Shown: positions 35,940 through 47,939 of the stretch, one piece after another
Layout: each line of letters starts with the position of its first letter
How positions within the stretch are numbered: position 1 is the first letter of the stretch
Assembly (NCBI GenBank): GCA_942486035.1
Contig: CALNXK010000033.1
Coordinates: forward strand, 1,886,001 to 1,950,000
Origin: Porites lobata
Lineage: Eukaryota > Cnidaria > Anthozoa > Scleractinia > Poritidae
Length of the DNA stretch: 64,000 bases
Direction: 5' to 3'
Position numbers and translations under genes: made by a program
Notes under the pieces: generated by a model
Database searches by the model: none
What the model was told of the DNA's origin: nothing
The model's input: only the letters and a program-made list of their open reading frames with translations

Positions 35940-38460
35940 ACTGTTCGCGTTTTCTTGAGATGGGTGTAACTGAGCATTGAGACGAGTTCATCGTACAGTA
36001 AGGTTTACATTACAACTATTTCTTTTTGCAATGATTGAAAATGTCAGGTGATAAGTTCTTCCATACAGGAAATGCTCACACGATCTTCTAGTTTTAGTAA
36101 ATGTACGCTGTTCGTGTTGCCGTTTCATAGAGTAAACATGTTGAGATGGGACAAAAGGGCATTGAGATGAGTTAATCCTACAGTGGGGTTTACATTAAAA
36201 CTGTTTTAGCAATAACTGAAATGTCACGTGACAAGTTATTCTATACCGGAAATGCTCACACGATCTTCTAGTTTTAGTAAATGTACGCTGTTCGTGTTGC
36301 CGTTTCACAGAGTAAACGTTTTGAGAAGGGACAAAAGAGCATTGAGATGAGTTAATCCTACAGTGGGGCTTACATTAAAACTGTTTTAGCAATAACTGAA
36401 ATGTCACGTGACAAGTTATTCCATGTCGGAAATGCTCACACGAGCTCCTAGTCTTAGTAAATAAACGTTGTGTGAGTTGCCGTTTCGCACAGTAAACGTG
36501 TTGAGATGGGTGTAAAGAGCATTGAGATGAGTTAATTGTACAGTGAGATTTACATTAAAACTGGTTTTGTAAGAATTGAAATGTCAGGTGACAAGTTATT
36601 CCATGTCGGAAATGCTTACACCAGCTTCTAGTTTAAGCAAATGTACACTGTTCGTGTTGCCGTTTCACAGAGTAAACGTGTTGAGATAGGACAAAAGAGC
36701 ATTGAGATGAGTTAATCCTACAGTGGGGCTTACATTAAAACTGTTTTAGCAATACCTGAAATGTCACGTGACAAGTTATTCCATACCGGAAATGCTCACA
36801 CCAGCTGATAGGCTTGGTAAATATACGCTGTTCGTGTTGCCGTTTCACACAGTAAACGTGTTGAGATGGGTCTAAAGAACATTGAGACGAGTTAATTGTA
36901 CAGTGAGCTTTATTTTGAAATTATTTGTGTAAGAATTGAAATGTCACGTGATAAGTTATTCCATACCGGAAATGCTCACACCAGCTTCTAGTTTTAGTAA
37001 ATGTACGCTGTTCGTGTTGCCGTTTCACACAGTAAACGTGTTGAGATGGGTCTAAAGAGCATTGAGACGAGTTAATTGTACAGTGAGGTTTACATTGAAA
37101 CTGTTTTTGCAATAACTGAAATGTCACGTGACAAGTTATTCCATACCGGAAACGCTCGTACGAGCTTCAAGTCACAGTAAATGTACGTTGTTCGTGATGC
37201 CGTTTCGCACAGTAAACGTGTTGAGATGGGTGTAAAGAGCATTGAGATGAGTTAATTGTACAGTGAGGTTTACATTAAAACTGGTTTTGTAAGAATTGAA
37301 ATGTCAGGTGACAAGTTATTCCATGTCGGAAATGCTCACACCAGCTTCTACTCTTAGTAAATGTACGTTGTTCGTGTTGCGGTTTCACAGAGTAAACGTA
37401 TTGAGATGGGTCTAAAGAGCATTGAGATGAGTTAATCCTACAGTGGGGTTTACATTAAAACGTTTTGTGCAATAACTGAAATGTCACGTGACAAGTTATT
37501 CCATGTCGGAAATGCTCACACGAGCTTCTAGTCTTAGTAAATTCACGCTGTTCGTGTTGCCGTTTCACAAAGTAAACTTGTTGAGATGGGACAAAAGAGC
37601 ATTGAGATGAGTTAATCCTACAGTGGGGTTTACATTAAAACTGTTTGTGCAATAACTGAAATGTCACGTGACAAGTTATTCCATACCGGAAACGCTCGTA
37701 CGAGCTTCAAGTCACAGTAAATGTACGTTGTTCGTGATGCCGTTTCGCACAGTAAACGTGTTGAGATGGGTGTAAAGAGCATTGAGATGAGTTAATTGTA
37801 CAGCGAGGTTTACATTAAAACTGGTTTTGTAAGAATTGAAATGTCAGGTGACAAGTTATTCCATGTCGGAAATGTTCACACCAGCTTCTACTCTTAGTAA
37901 ATGTACGTTGTTCGTGTTGCGGTTTCACAGAGTAAACGTTCTGAGATGGGTCTAAGGGCATTGAGATGAGTTAATCCTACAGTGGGGTTTACATTAAAAC
38001 TGTTTGTGCAATAACTGAAATGTCACGTGACAAGTTATTCCATGTCGGAAATGCTCACACTAGCTTCCAGTTTTAGTAAATGTACACTGTTCGTGTTGCC
38101 GTTTCACAGAGTAAACGTGTTGAGATGGGACAAAAGGGCATTGAGATGAGTTAATACTACAGTGGGGTTTACATTAAAACTGTTTTAGCAATAACTGAAA
38201 TGTCACGTGACAAGTTATTCCATACCGGAAATGCTCACACCAGCTTCTAGTCTTGGTAAATATACGCTGTTCGTGTTGTCGTTTCACACAGTAAACGTGT
38301 TGAGATGGGTCTAAAGAGCATTGAGACGAGTAAAAGACATTGAGATGGGCTCAATATACGGTAAGGTTTATAATCAAATTATTTAACTGATAATAGAAAT
38401 TGCATGTGAAAAGTTATTCAACACTCGAACCTTTCGTACAAGCTTCAAGTGTTAGAAATG
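35940..38460. repeat. Right subterminal satellite array, about 180-bp unit
   Basis: About fourteen units in the opposite orientation to the left array, marked by AACGTGTTGAGATGGGTCTA and GAGCATTGAGATGAGTTAAT at about 180-bp steps from 35957 to about 38300. Units carry AAATGTCACGTGACAAGTTA, a palindromic CACGTG core, and TCCATACCGGAAATGCTCAC. The last, diverged part (about 38330-38470) mirrors 29990-30150 on the left. Confidence 0.93.
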
Positions 38461-39587
38461 TTCCATGTTTGTCGCGCTCAGGGGGGGCTGGCAACGGCCT
38501 TTGATCTTGCCGCTTTTCGGCTTTCCATGATCGCCCCAGTTAAGAAATCTGTCAATCATCCGAGAACTGTAGCGAGCATGTGCGTAACGGGTTGGGAATA
38601 ACAGCAGCAAGTTCGTCTTCGCAGCGATTTCAAAGAGTGAAGTGAATTCGCTTTTGGTCCACCTGTTGGTCAACGCTTTCTTTGCTATAACTAATTTTTT
38701 TCGCGGGAATGTGGAGCTTACGTTTTCCTCTCTGGCCTTGCGTTTGTCAAAGTGAACCCAGTGTTCCTCGATGTCCGACCTTTTGACAGTGTGTTTCTGT
38801 TTAGAAGACCAAGACTAAAAGAAGTGCGTATGTAGTAGAGTTTATATTAATTTTCAAGTAGTTTCAAGTGAAAGGCCCGAAATCAATTCTTCGCGATATT
38901 AAAACAAGGGCGGTGGCTGTGGTTGAGTAGAAGAGTTGTCAGAGTTGTTTACGGTTTTACTACACCTTTAAGACGAGAGGAAATGATGATTGAGATTCTT
39001 AATTTTACATCCTTTGTGAACTTATCCTGGCAGAGTTGCGTTGGATGATTGAGTGGCACGGTCAAATCTGGTACTTCATGTATTTCTTTATGTACTAGAA
39101 GCTAAATAAATTTTGCCAAGAGATCATTCTCTCTTGATTTTGCACATGTTGATATATTTAAGTTAATTTCGTTCTTCTTATGATTTAATTTAAACTTTAC
39201 CGTAGTTTCTAACAAATGAATCTGACGCAAATGAAAGGGTATAAATTATTTTTTGTTTGGAATTCTCTTTTCATGACAGCAGTTATTACACTGCCTTCAG
39301 TTTGAGTCCACATTCAAGTGTGTTTTGTTGCAAACAAGGAGGGAAAAATTATAAATTCCAAAAACTACACTTAACCCCTTGGAACGAGATTATGGTTTTA
39401 AAAAAGATGAAATTAGCTAGGTTCAGAAAATAAATGTTCAAGTTTGCATGTTTTGACAAGGACCACATCTGGCTAAATATGCTTCAAAGGGAATTTATAA
39501 AGTCAGGAAAATGGTGACATTTCTATTTTTGCCATTCCTTTGGCCACTGTGATCAGTTTTTGTCATACAGTTGTATGTAATTTTTTC

Positions 39588-40560
39588 GCTGTGGCTATAT
39601 TGCCGGTAACCGGTCAAGGTTTTCAAAACACTAAATGACCGGCAGTCCGGTATTTTCAATAAATTTGACTTATCGGCTAAGAATTCCAACCTATCCAAAC
39701 TATTATATGTCGATTAAGAAAAGTCAAGCGATCCTGAAATGCTTTATAGATCTCAAGTCTAGCGTTTGCTTTACGCTGGGCTCAGAAAACGAAACCATGT
39801 TTTGTGACACTTGGAACTTTTTTCAGGTCAACTGCAGGTCAAGGGGTTTAAAACACTAAATGACCGGCAGTCCTATATTCTCGATAAATTTGATAAATCA
39901 AAAAATTCCATCTAATCTAAACTATCATATGTCGATTAAGAAAAGTCAAGCGATCCTGAAACACTTTATAGACCTCAAGTTTAGCGTTTGGTTTACGCTG
40001 TGCTCAGAAAACGAAACCATGTTTTGTGACACTTAGAACTTTTTTCAGGTCGACCTGCCGGTCAAGATTGTCAAAACACTATAAATGACTGGCAGTCTAC
40101 CCTGCTAGAGTCCTGCTAGCAGAGTCGCTTCGATCTTTCGTAGATAAGTCGTTAAAGGGGATAGAGGAAAGAGGAAAGAGGAAAAAGGAAAGAGGAAAAA
40201 GGAAAGAGGAAAGAGGAAAGAGGAAAGAGGAAAGAGGAAAGAGGAAAGAGGAAAGAGGAAAGAGGAAAGCGGAAAGAGGAAAGCGGAAAGAGGAAAGAGG
40301 AAAGAGGAAAGAGGAAGCTGCAAAAAGTTCTAAGTGTCACGAAACATGCATGGTTTCGTTTTCTGAGCACAGCGTAAACCAAACGCTAAATTTGAGATCT
40401 ATAAAGTGTTTCAGGATCGCTTGACTTTTCTTAATCGACATATGATAGCTTAGATTAGATGGATTTTTTCGATTTGTCAAATTTATTGAGAATATAGGAC
40501 TTCCGGTCATTTAGTGTTTTGAAAACCTTGACCGGTTACCGGCCATATAGCCACAGCGTA
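39588..40560. mobile_element. Foldback element with purine microsatellite at its tip
   Basis: Left end CTGTGGCTATATTGCCGGTA; right end CCGGCCATATAGCCACAG. The left side has two tandem copies of about 236 bp sharing GTCGATTAAGAAAAGTCAAG, GAAACCATGTTTTGTGACAC and AAAACACTAAATGACCGGCA. The right side has one inverted copy. Between them (40155-40315) is a GGAAAGA-type purine run. Nested inside the hAT-like element. Confidence 0.85.
40155..40315. repeat. Purine microsatellite (GGAAAGA)n
   Basis: About 160 bases of almost uninterrupted GAGGAAA repeats with period near 7. It translates on the minus strand into a spurious Phe/Leu/Ser/Pro repeat. Located at the apex of the foldback element. Confidence 0.95.
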
Positions 40561-43500
40561 ATTTTTTACATCTTTGGACATCAACCTGCCAGGTTAGTTT
40601 GTGTCTGTATATAAATGTAGTTAATGAAGTCAAATCCTCTCAACTTAAAAATTACCTTGTACTTGAATATGAAAAACACCATAGGATGCCTTGGAAAAAA
40701 AAATGCAAAATCATATTATTAAGATAATATATTTATTTGTAGTTAACAATAACAGTTAGAAACTTGTGTTGAGGCCGCCAAAACCTTTCTCAGAGACCAT
40801 AAACATTCACTGACTTTGCTGTTAGAACAAGTGGTAAAAGGGTATTAAAATGTGAGATTACCTCCCTGGGCTTTCACTCAAAGAGAGTATGGGTAGTAGG
40901 ACACATTGTTTATTTCCCTACCCTTTTTAAGCCAAGAGACCTTATTTTATAATTCTGATTCATTTCATTTAGCATACAGAATTAAGTTAGCTTTTAAACT
41001 TAGAAACATGGAAAAAACTTGGGGAAAAAATGGTGATACAAAAAATGTAACTATAGATTGCTCTTCATCAACCTTCACAGCCCAAACAGACACCCTGTTC
41101 AAAACTCTAAAGGGTGAAATGGTCACCACCCTAAATCAGCAGCACATACCCATCTAGGCCAAATAAGCCAAAGATAGTATCGTAGAAAGAACTGTTGAGG
41201 GGATTGGGCTTGAGGGACACTAACTTCTTTTGATGGTTGATAAAAAATCAATTTTATCTTGTTTGTTTTTGTTGTAAATCAAATTCATAACTTGCACAAA
41301 CAATATTGAAGTTGTACATTTTTCAAGCTCCTTCTGATTCTCTTTATAAACTTTGCAAAACATTCAATTCTTTTTTCTGTTTCTTGTAGCTCAGTCCTTT
41401 GAGGGATTTTCTCAATTCATACCCCTCTCTGATGTACTCACTCTTATTAGCAACTGGATAAGCCCGTTGTCCCCACACTAAACCATTATAATCATTTCAA
41501 GTAAAATTCAGAAGTACAGGGTAATTTTTGTACAAACAATTTCAAGGAAATACTTGAAACCGAAGTCACTATCTAATATAAAACTACTAAATACAGTATT
41601 GCTGTTGGGAATTTATTGATTATCACTCCAGTGATATTCCAGTGAAGGTTTTGAAGGTTCAGTAAACCCTCCCAGCTTTCTGATATTAAAAATAGCTTGT
41701 ACTGACAGACCCAGTATATGTGAAGCAAAGTGACTGGGAAATAAATAAATATTTGTTGTGGCTCCCGGTTTACAAACAAACTTACGAACCGTGAAGTAGA
41801 AAATTGGTTTAATGATCATTCCCATATGACTGTTGCAAGACCGTGTACTAATATAGTGAGCTCGTAGCATGTGTTTAGGATAAGGAAGAGAGTTCTTAAT
41901 ACCCCTGTAGGTGGAAAAATATGAGAGATAAAGACTAGGCTGGTTGCTCGAAAATCAGAAAACCTTTTCTTGATGTTTGGATGCGGGAAAACTCAAACCG
42001 AGCAAAACCTCGTCGTCCTTCCATGTCTGTATTCTCCGCCATATTTGTTTTGAAAGAAAACGGTACTCAGTCTCACTCGGCCAGATTTCTTAACTGGGGC
42101 GATCATGTAAACTCGGTTCCAGACCTCGCTGCCATCCCCCCCTGGTCGCGCTTTTAACGTGTTGAGATGGATGTAATATGCATTGAGATGAGCTAAACAT
42201 GCAGTATAAATTATAATAAAATTATGGTAATGAGAGGTAATATGCAGCATTAAAGGTTATTCCGTAGCAAACCTTGTATGAAACTAAGTTCTCAAACTTA
42301 TTAATAATTCATTAAGAAAATACAAAGGAAATTAATGTTTAATGAGTGTTTGGAAATCGGATGAAACACTGCTTAGTATTTGCATCCTTAATTTCTCCTT
42401 CAAAAATGATTTTGTTTGAGAAGAAATATCAAACATTCGACACAGTGTTTCATCACCAGATGAAACACCTCGAAGTTCGTCAAAAATACTCCGCTGCGCG
42501 TCGTATTTTCAACTCTCTTCTCGGTGTTTCATCTGGTGATGAAACACTGCATCTCATGTTTGATATATTACATCAAATACTCCACTATTGCGATGTCACG
42601 CAACAAATATTCGTCATTTAGAACAGCTGAACGGGTTTGAAAAACCTTGTTTAAGACGAATGTAACAGTTCTCTTACTGGTTCTTATAAATAATGTGAAT
42701 ATTTCTCGCTTAAATCGAATTGGCAGACAACTTCAGCCTGTCGAATTGGCAGCCGGCGAATTGGCAGTGAATTGGCAGACAACTTCAGCCTGGCTTTCTT
42801 AAAACAGACAATGGGAGCGGGGAAAGTTTAATTGATTTTCGACGTAGAAGCTACGGACGAAGCCGCGCAGCTCGAGATGCTACATATTCTTGCTTTTTCC
42901 TCGGTCATTTTTATTAATGATGACATTTAAAATATTGATATATTCACTTTCTCGGTTGGAAAGTTAATATAAGTTAATGTTTACTAGACCATTCTTGTTG
43001 AGGTTCAGGAGGTCATAATCTGCAGACTTGGAAATTTATCATTTATATCTTGACTCCATGGTCAAATGCAGTTCGTTTCGAATGAATAATATTACTTGAT
43101 CGCGATAGAAGTAAACAGGACGGAAACAGGTAAGTGTAATAAAATCAAACAAAACTTAGAGCTTATATCGTTATATATCTGGGAGTAATCGCGGAGTTTA
43201 ATATAAAGCCGGTTATATCGTCAACTTATTTCTTGCACTTGCCTGACTGACACCCTCAGAGGCCGCGAGCGAGTTTCCCTGGTACAAAAGCCTGCTTTCT
43301 CTCGCCTTAAATCAGCTGTCAAATAAACGGAAAGTAGTTTCTGCTTGCAGGTAACGAATTATGTCTTGATAGTGTTCCGCTAAATGATGCGTGTTTTGAA
43401 ATGGCGTAAAACTTGCTCTTCCGACCATTAAGCTTCCGTGAAGAGTACAAGTGAACATGATAAGTACAAAATATCATGAATACTAGTTTCGGGTATATTT

Positions 43501-44750
43501 CTCTTTGCGCGGCAGTTTTAGCTGGTAAACGGATTCACCCGGTCCGTACTGGCTGCTTTGCGTTTTTGTATTAAAAACTCTCCATGATATTACTAAAAAT
43601 AGCTTGATATTTGCTTGTGAGTGTTGGGTAATCAAGCGACCTTGGATTTAACTTTTGGACTGGACAAAGGAACCGAGGGCTAACAGATCAAAAGTAGCCC
43701 GCAGAACAGGCAAGGGGAGCCCAGGAAAGTTTTTTTAGCGTCTCGCATTTTCGCGCTCACGTTTAAAAACCCGCAAGAGCGCCCTCATTAACACCTGTTA
43801 TGCAGGCTATGATGGCCTATTCCCGGCGTTCAGATAATAGAACTAGGGCGAAAGATTAATGGGGGTTAAAAAAAGAGGAGAGACTAGACTGGGGAAAGAG
43901 AAGGGAAGCTCGTTTCGTCTTTCCCTCATGACAGTACTTCCCTCTCTCTAGCTCCAGTCTCCCCTCGTTTTCCCCGCATTCTGAACGCCACGCAGTACTA
44001 TCTGAACACCTGGTACCCTGCACCCAAGTTCTCTCGGGGGTATGCCAGAGCGCCATGGAGAGCTTCGCTCGCAGGCTGAAGCAGTTGTCAGACTTCGAGT
44101 GGAGTTCTTCAAAAGAGTGCCTTCGTACAGAACATACTTAAGAGCCTTAGTCACTCGGCGAACATTTTGTTGGCCTAAGAAGAAGCTCATATTAAAGGCT
44201 CTTTGAGCCATAAAATGTGTAGAATTGGGCAAATTAAGATATCGGTCCGTGTAAACGCCGTGACACGAAATCACGGGAGTTGCTCAATCCAGGTTATATT
44301 TGTTCCTGGATTAGGATTTTCCCTCGTTTCGTCGCTGCTCACGAAAACTCCCCGGCTCGAGGGTTGGCCGCTCGCTACCAGCCGAAAAGCACTTCGGCGC
44401 TCTGATTTTGCAAGCGCCGGTTAGTTTTTTGTGTATTTTTTAGAAAGACCCCGCACGGGTCCTCGAAATTTCTCCGTTTGCTCTGAAAAAACAAGCAACT
44501 GCTACAGCATCCCTCTCAGACGCTTCGTTTTTCGCACAGAATTGTGCGCGAAACGCGAGCGACACGCGAATGCAAAGGACCACGGGAAGGAGAAAAATGA
44601 AAGGCCGTATTTTTCATAGAAAGAGACGTCTGGGTACTAGGCAGCACCTGTTCCGCAAGCTATGAGCCCGCCATCATGCAGGCTAGTGTATTGCCGTTGA
44701 ATGTACCTAAAGGGTCGCTCTTCGGAGGGGTCGCTACAGAGGAGTTTACA

Positions 44751-44975
44751 TAGACTACGAGTGGTCCCCATTTTTCCTCAGGGATGGTAGAGCGAGCCAA
44801 ACGCGAGCGCGCGTGAAAGTCACCCCACCCGAGAAAAGGCGACACGGGGCGGGGAGGGATTTTTCTCTCTCCCTGCCGCGTGTCGCCTTTTCTCGCGTGG
44901 GGTGATTTTCACGCGCGGTCGCGTTTCGCTTGCTCTACTATCCCTGAGGAAAAATGGGGGACTACTCGTAGTCTA
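44751..44975. mobile_element. 225-bp foldback element, TA termini, 9-bp duplication
   Basis: Starts TAGACTACGAGTGGTCCCC and ends GACTACTCGTAGTCTA. The arms of about 100 bases contain TTTTTCCTCAGGGAT and GAGAAAAGGCGACACG with their complements. Flanks are GAGTTTACA and GAGGTTACA (8 of 9 identical). Confidence 0.88.
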
Positions 44976-45300
44976 GAGGTTACAGTGATTTTCTTACAAT
45001 TTTTATCCCTCGGGCTTTGGTGAAACTGGTAACTGGCCTCTTAACAGGTGGTTAGGTGGTGGCCACTAAAGAGAAAAAATAAGTTTGACTGAATTTCCCA
45101 TACTACACTTTGTTTGGTACTTGAAGAACGTCTAACAGGACTTAAGGTTATGGTCTGTTTCTTTTATAATAACCTGTGCGCCGCACAATCATTTTCCTGG
45201 CGTTGCCATCATCAAGGCGCCTCGCCTGGTAGCTTAGCCGGCCTATAAGGCAACCTGGAAAACAGGGCAAATATTGAGACGAGTGTGAACATTCTAACCC

Positions 45301-45406
45301 TAGTCTGCTACACAGCCAATTTTAGTGTCGTCACGCAACGCTCCTCCCCACAAGTGGGGAGGAGCGTTGCGTGACGACTCTAAAAACGGCTGTGTAGCAG
45401 CAGACT
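45301..45406. mobile_element. 106-bp hairpin MITE, TA termini, 9-10-bp duplication
   Basis: Arms of about 50 bases, TAGTCTGCTACACAGCC...GTCGTCACGCAACGCTCC and complement, separated by only a few bases (CACAAGTG tip). The direct repeat ATTCTAACCC flanks it (45291-45300 and 45407-45416, sharing the terminal A). Confidence 0.92.
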
Positions 45407-46669
45407 ATTCTAACCCAGGCCATTTACTATTCGTTGGGACGAGCAGCCAAATTATGTAATATCTGTGAAAGACCTTGCCTGTTAATGATTTAACCAGCCT
45501 CCGAGTGTCAGCAGCTGCCCTTTTTAATTCAGTTCACACGATGTTCTTGCTCCAAACGCTTCGATCATTTCATATCTGATTTGGTTGTTCAATGATCGTA
45601 ATACTAATAATACTTTGATTTGGGGCGAAGCAAAGAACAAGTCTCTTACAAACAGGTATTAATCAGTATATTGAGTTTGAAACTACTGAGGAGCGGCATA
45701 TTCTATATCAGCAGTTCACAAATATGATTATTTTATATCATCGTAAGCATTTATTTGAGGTAAAATATTACGTATATTATTTATTTTCTAAATCATGATT
45801 TTTCGTCTGCTTTTATTTTCTTCCGAACTAAAGCAAAGGCAAGCTTTAAGAGTACAGCGTACCGATCGCTTTTTGGTCGTGAACGAATGTCTATATTCCA
45901 TTTGTCAATAATTTTTCAAATTTAATTGTTGTCAGTTTGAAGGAAGTAAATGGTTAGAAACTAGCGATTTAAATTGTCCAAAAAATGATAAGCATTTCAA
46001 TATAATTTTGTTATATTGCGATGTCGCAGTTTGGAAAGCGGAGTTTCTTTTTACTATATTTCATGTTTGATCACCTGGTGCATGAAACGAAGAAAAATAA
46101 ATAATGATTTATAAATGGCGCTTTTTAATCCGTCAGATTTGCATATCTTTTAGAGTTGTGTCTCCTGGCTCCTCGCCGTTTGGGATGTAATACGCTTCTA
46201 GCCGGGCGATGGGCGAGGGCAGACGACTGCATTCGCAGGATACGTATTTTTAAATGCCAAAATGTTAATCTTTGATTTAGGACCATTGAACCGAAAAGAG
46301 AGCACAGGCCTTCCTGCCGTTCTTCATTGTTTTTCATGAAACTTTTAAAAGGTCATATAAACAAAAACAAAAAAGCAATTTTACATAAATGATTTTAAAC
46401 AGTCAAGCCAAGATCGGGACGTGATTTGTGGGCGACTGGCGATCTAATGACGATGGTACATTTTTTTCCGAAATTGCGGCTATTTTTAGATCATCAAGAA
46501 TACAAAATTGTCTATATTTTATCTTTTTTCTAAAAAATACCAAGTCTCTTTTTCTACGACAGAATCTGAAAAACGAAACAAACGAACAGGTGAAATAGTA
46601 CATTCAATTTCCTATAGACGAGGGCCGATCGTTGCCAGTTTTTAAAGCCGAGATTACAAAATAAGGGTT

Positions 46670-46925
46670 TCTTCATAGTGGAAAGTGCACTGACGAGCTT
46701 ATCCAGCTAGTTTACAGGCACTCCACTTAAATAACTAGAAACAAATAATCCAACTTGAACATAACAGGATTAAAACCAAACTGGCAGGAGGCAACCATAG
46801 TTGGCTATTTACAAGTGTGGCCGAGGATTTGAACCCGGAACGACTAAGAACAAATTCAGCAAGTGGCCAGAGGGACCGGGACCGCCGGATTGCGAGTTCT
46901 AATTCGACTCGTTGAGCACTCTTGA
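46670..46925 (-). mobile_element. tRNA-derived SINE
   Basis: On the minus strand the head has a Pol III B-box-like GGGTTCAAATCC, then a body containing TGGTTGCCTCCTGCCAGTTT and TATTTAAGTGGAGTGCCTGT. The cloverleaf is not intact, so it is a retroposon rather than a tRNA gene. Borders are approximate. Confidence 0.6.
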
Positions 46926-47645
46926 CTGTCGTTACGCGATTAGCGTTACGTGATTAGCGTTGTAGCTGCAGTAAAAGAGATAGTGAACGCAAGGAATATA
47001 AATTAAATCTCTTTGTATCCGACAACACGGTGAAGAGGATTTCGACTATTAATCATGTCATTTGAGAACTTTTGAGAACGTTTTCTTTATATTCCCACGA
47101 CCTCAGTCGATAACATGCAAGAATGACAAAAAATTGACCGACTCACCGCGAAGTCCACCCGAACAGCCCGAGGTTTGCCGATGATTAAACGCGGACTTAA
47201 ATGATTTTTAATAAGGAATCACATGGTTAATTGATTCTTTCAGTGAATTTCTTTAGCAAGTGAGAGTAATCTTATTTTTTTAATATAATTTGTCATAGTA
47301 CTACCGATCACCGGTTTTGACTTATTACATGTAAGTATAGTAGCTTAGTTCGACGCATTGTTTACTTGATATATTTAATCTTTTTTTTTTCCTCGTCTTT
47401 TGCAGGTATATTCCCTCGCAGGGTTATACGATTTTATCGTAATCGTTTACAACTACTACATACGTACATCGGCTGCAAGCCTCAGCGAGGCCTGGTGACT
47501 CTTACGTATCAAGAATCAAGGAAAAACAGTTGTTTTACGTACAACCAAAATCGACAGTGGGTTTTCCAGAAACAATCGTGTCGGTGTATCGATCCGCAAG
47601 AAAATCTCCAAACTGCAGAGCCTTTTAGAAAAGCTAGAAACAATT

Positions 47646-47939
47646 ATGGCTCTTGGCGGACGAGTAAATATTGGGATCTTTGCTATGGCGTTTATTTGGT
47701 CAGTGTTTGTTTTCGTTCTGTACTTAAACGACGTATCGTCGTGTTTAAAAGAATCAAATAAGCTACGAATGGCTGTTGAAAGAAAAGACAGATTTGTAGA
47801 ATTACTCCGAGATCAAAATGACAACTTGAAAGAGAAGCTCCTTCGGTTACAAGAAACGTCAAGGAAAGATGATAGAATTCGCGAAAGCAGGGTGTATCTT
47901 GTAAAAGAATTGCCTCTGCTCTCCAATGGGACAGTATGA
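47646..47939 (+). CDS. Small membrane protein with coiled coil
   Basis: ORF of 97 aa with an in-frame stop upstream. One hydrophobic helix spans about residues 8-27 (GIFAMAFIWSVFVFVLYL), followed by about 55 residues of charged heptad-like sequence (RDRFVELL, NDNLKEKLLRLQE). A good splice acceptor (TTTTTTCCTCGTCTTTTGCAG) precedes it at 47405, so 47406-47645 could be 5' UTR of a spliced transcript. Its architecture resembles the anchor and stem of a type II Golgi protein. However, the GT after codon 95 is in the wrong phase to join the second exon of the adjacent POMGNT1-like gene. I do not recognise a family. It may be a stand-alone small gene or a relic anchor exon. Confidence 0.45.
   Translation: MALGGRVNIGIFAMAFIWSVFVFVLYLNDVSSCLKESNKLRMAVERKDRFVELLRDQNDNLKEKLLRLQETSRKDDRIRESRVYLVKELPLLSNGTV

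Larger units (their letters stand above)
38479..42144. mobile_element. 3.67-kb hAT-like element with 8-bp target duplication
   Basis: Starts CAGGGGGGGCTGGCAACG and ends CGCTGCCATCCCCCCCTG (imperfect TIRs). The exact 8-bp direct repeat GTCGCGCT flanks it (38471-38478 and 42145-42152). Subterminal stretches near 38525-38560 and 42085-42115 share GATCGCCCCAGTTAAGAAAT in inverted orientation. No transposase was recognised, so it is probably non-autonomous. It interrupts the right arm of the 13-kb element. Confidence 0.9.
29633..42794. mobile_element. 13.2-kb TIR element with inverted subterminal satellite arrays
   Basis: The ends are inverted repeats: GCTGAAGTTGTCTGCCAATT at 29636 and its complement at about 42772-42791. 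Similarity continues for roughly 400 bases, with about 250 extra bases in the right arm. Inside lie opposite-facing arrays of a 180-bp unit. The 11-bp word TTTCTTAAAAC flanks both ends (29622-29632 and 42795-42805), a possible target duplication. Without the internal hAT insert the element would be about 9.5 kb. Long TIRs with a 9-11-bp duplication resemble Mutator-like elements, but no Mutator transposase was recognised. The only gene-like content is the damaged multi-exon gene at 32563-35881. Confidence 0.8.
42806..47645. other. Intergenic, between 13-kb element and small membrane ORF
   Basis: No recognisable exon. It holds the two MITEs at 44751-44975 and 45301-45406 and a SINE at about 46670-46925. 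ORFs in this stretch have no domain signal and mostly overlap repeats. Confidence 0.5.

Noticed and set aside
36921..37127. 68-aa minus-strand ORF similar to the one at 31039
   Set aside because: Same satellite unit in the opposite array; not a gene.
40105..40382. Phe/Leu/Ser/Pro-repeat ORFs on the minus strand
   Set aside because: Translation of the GGAAAGA microsatellite; no start context or conserved sequence.
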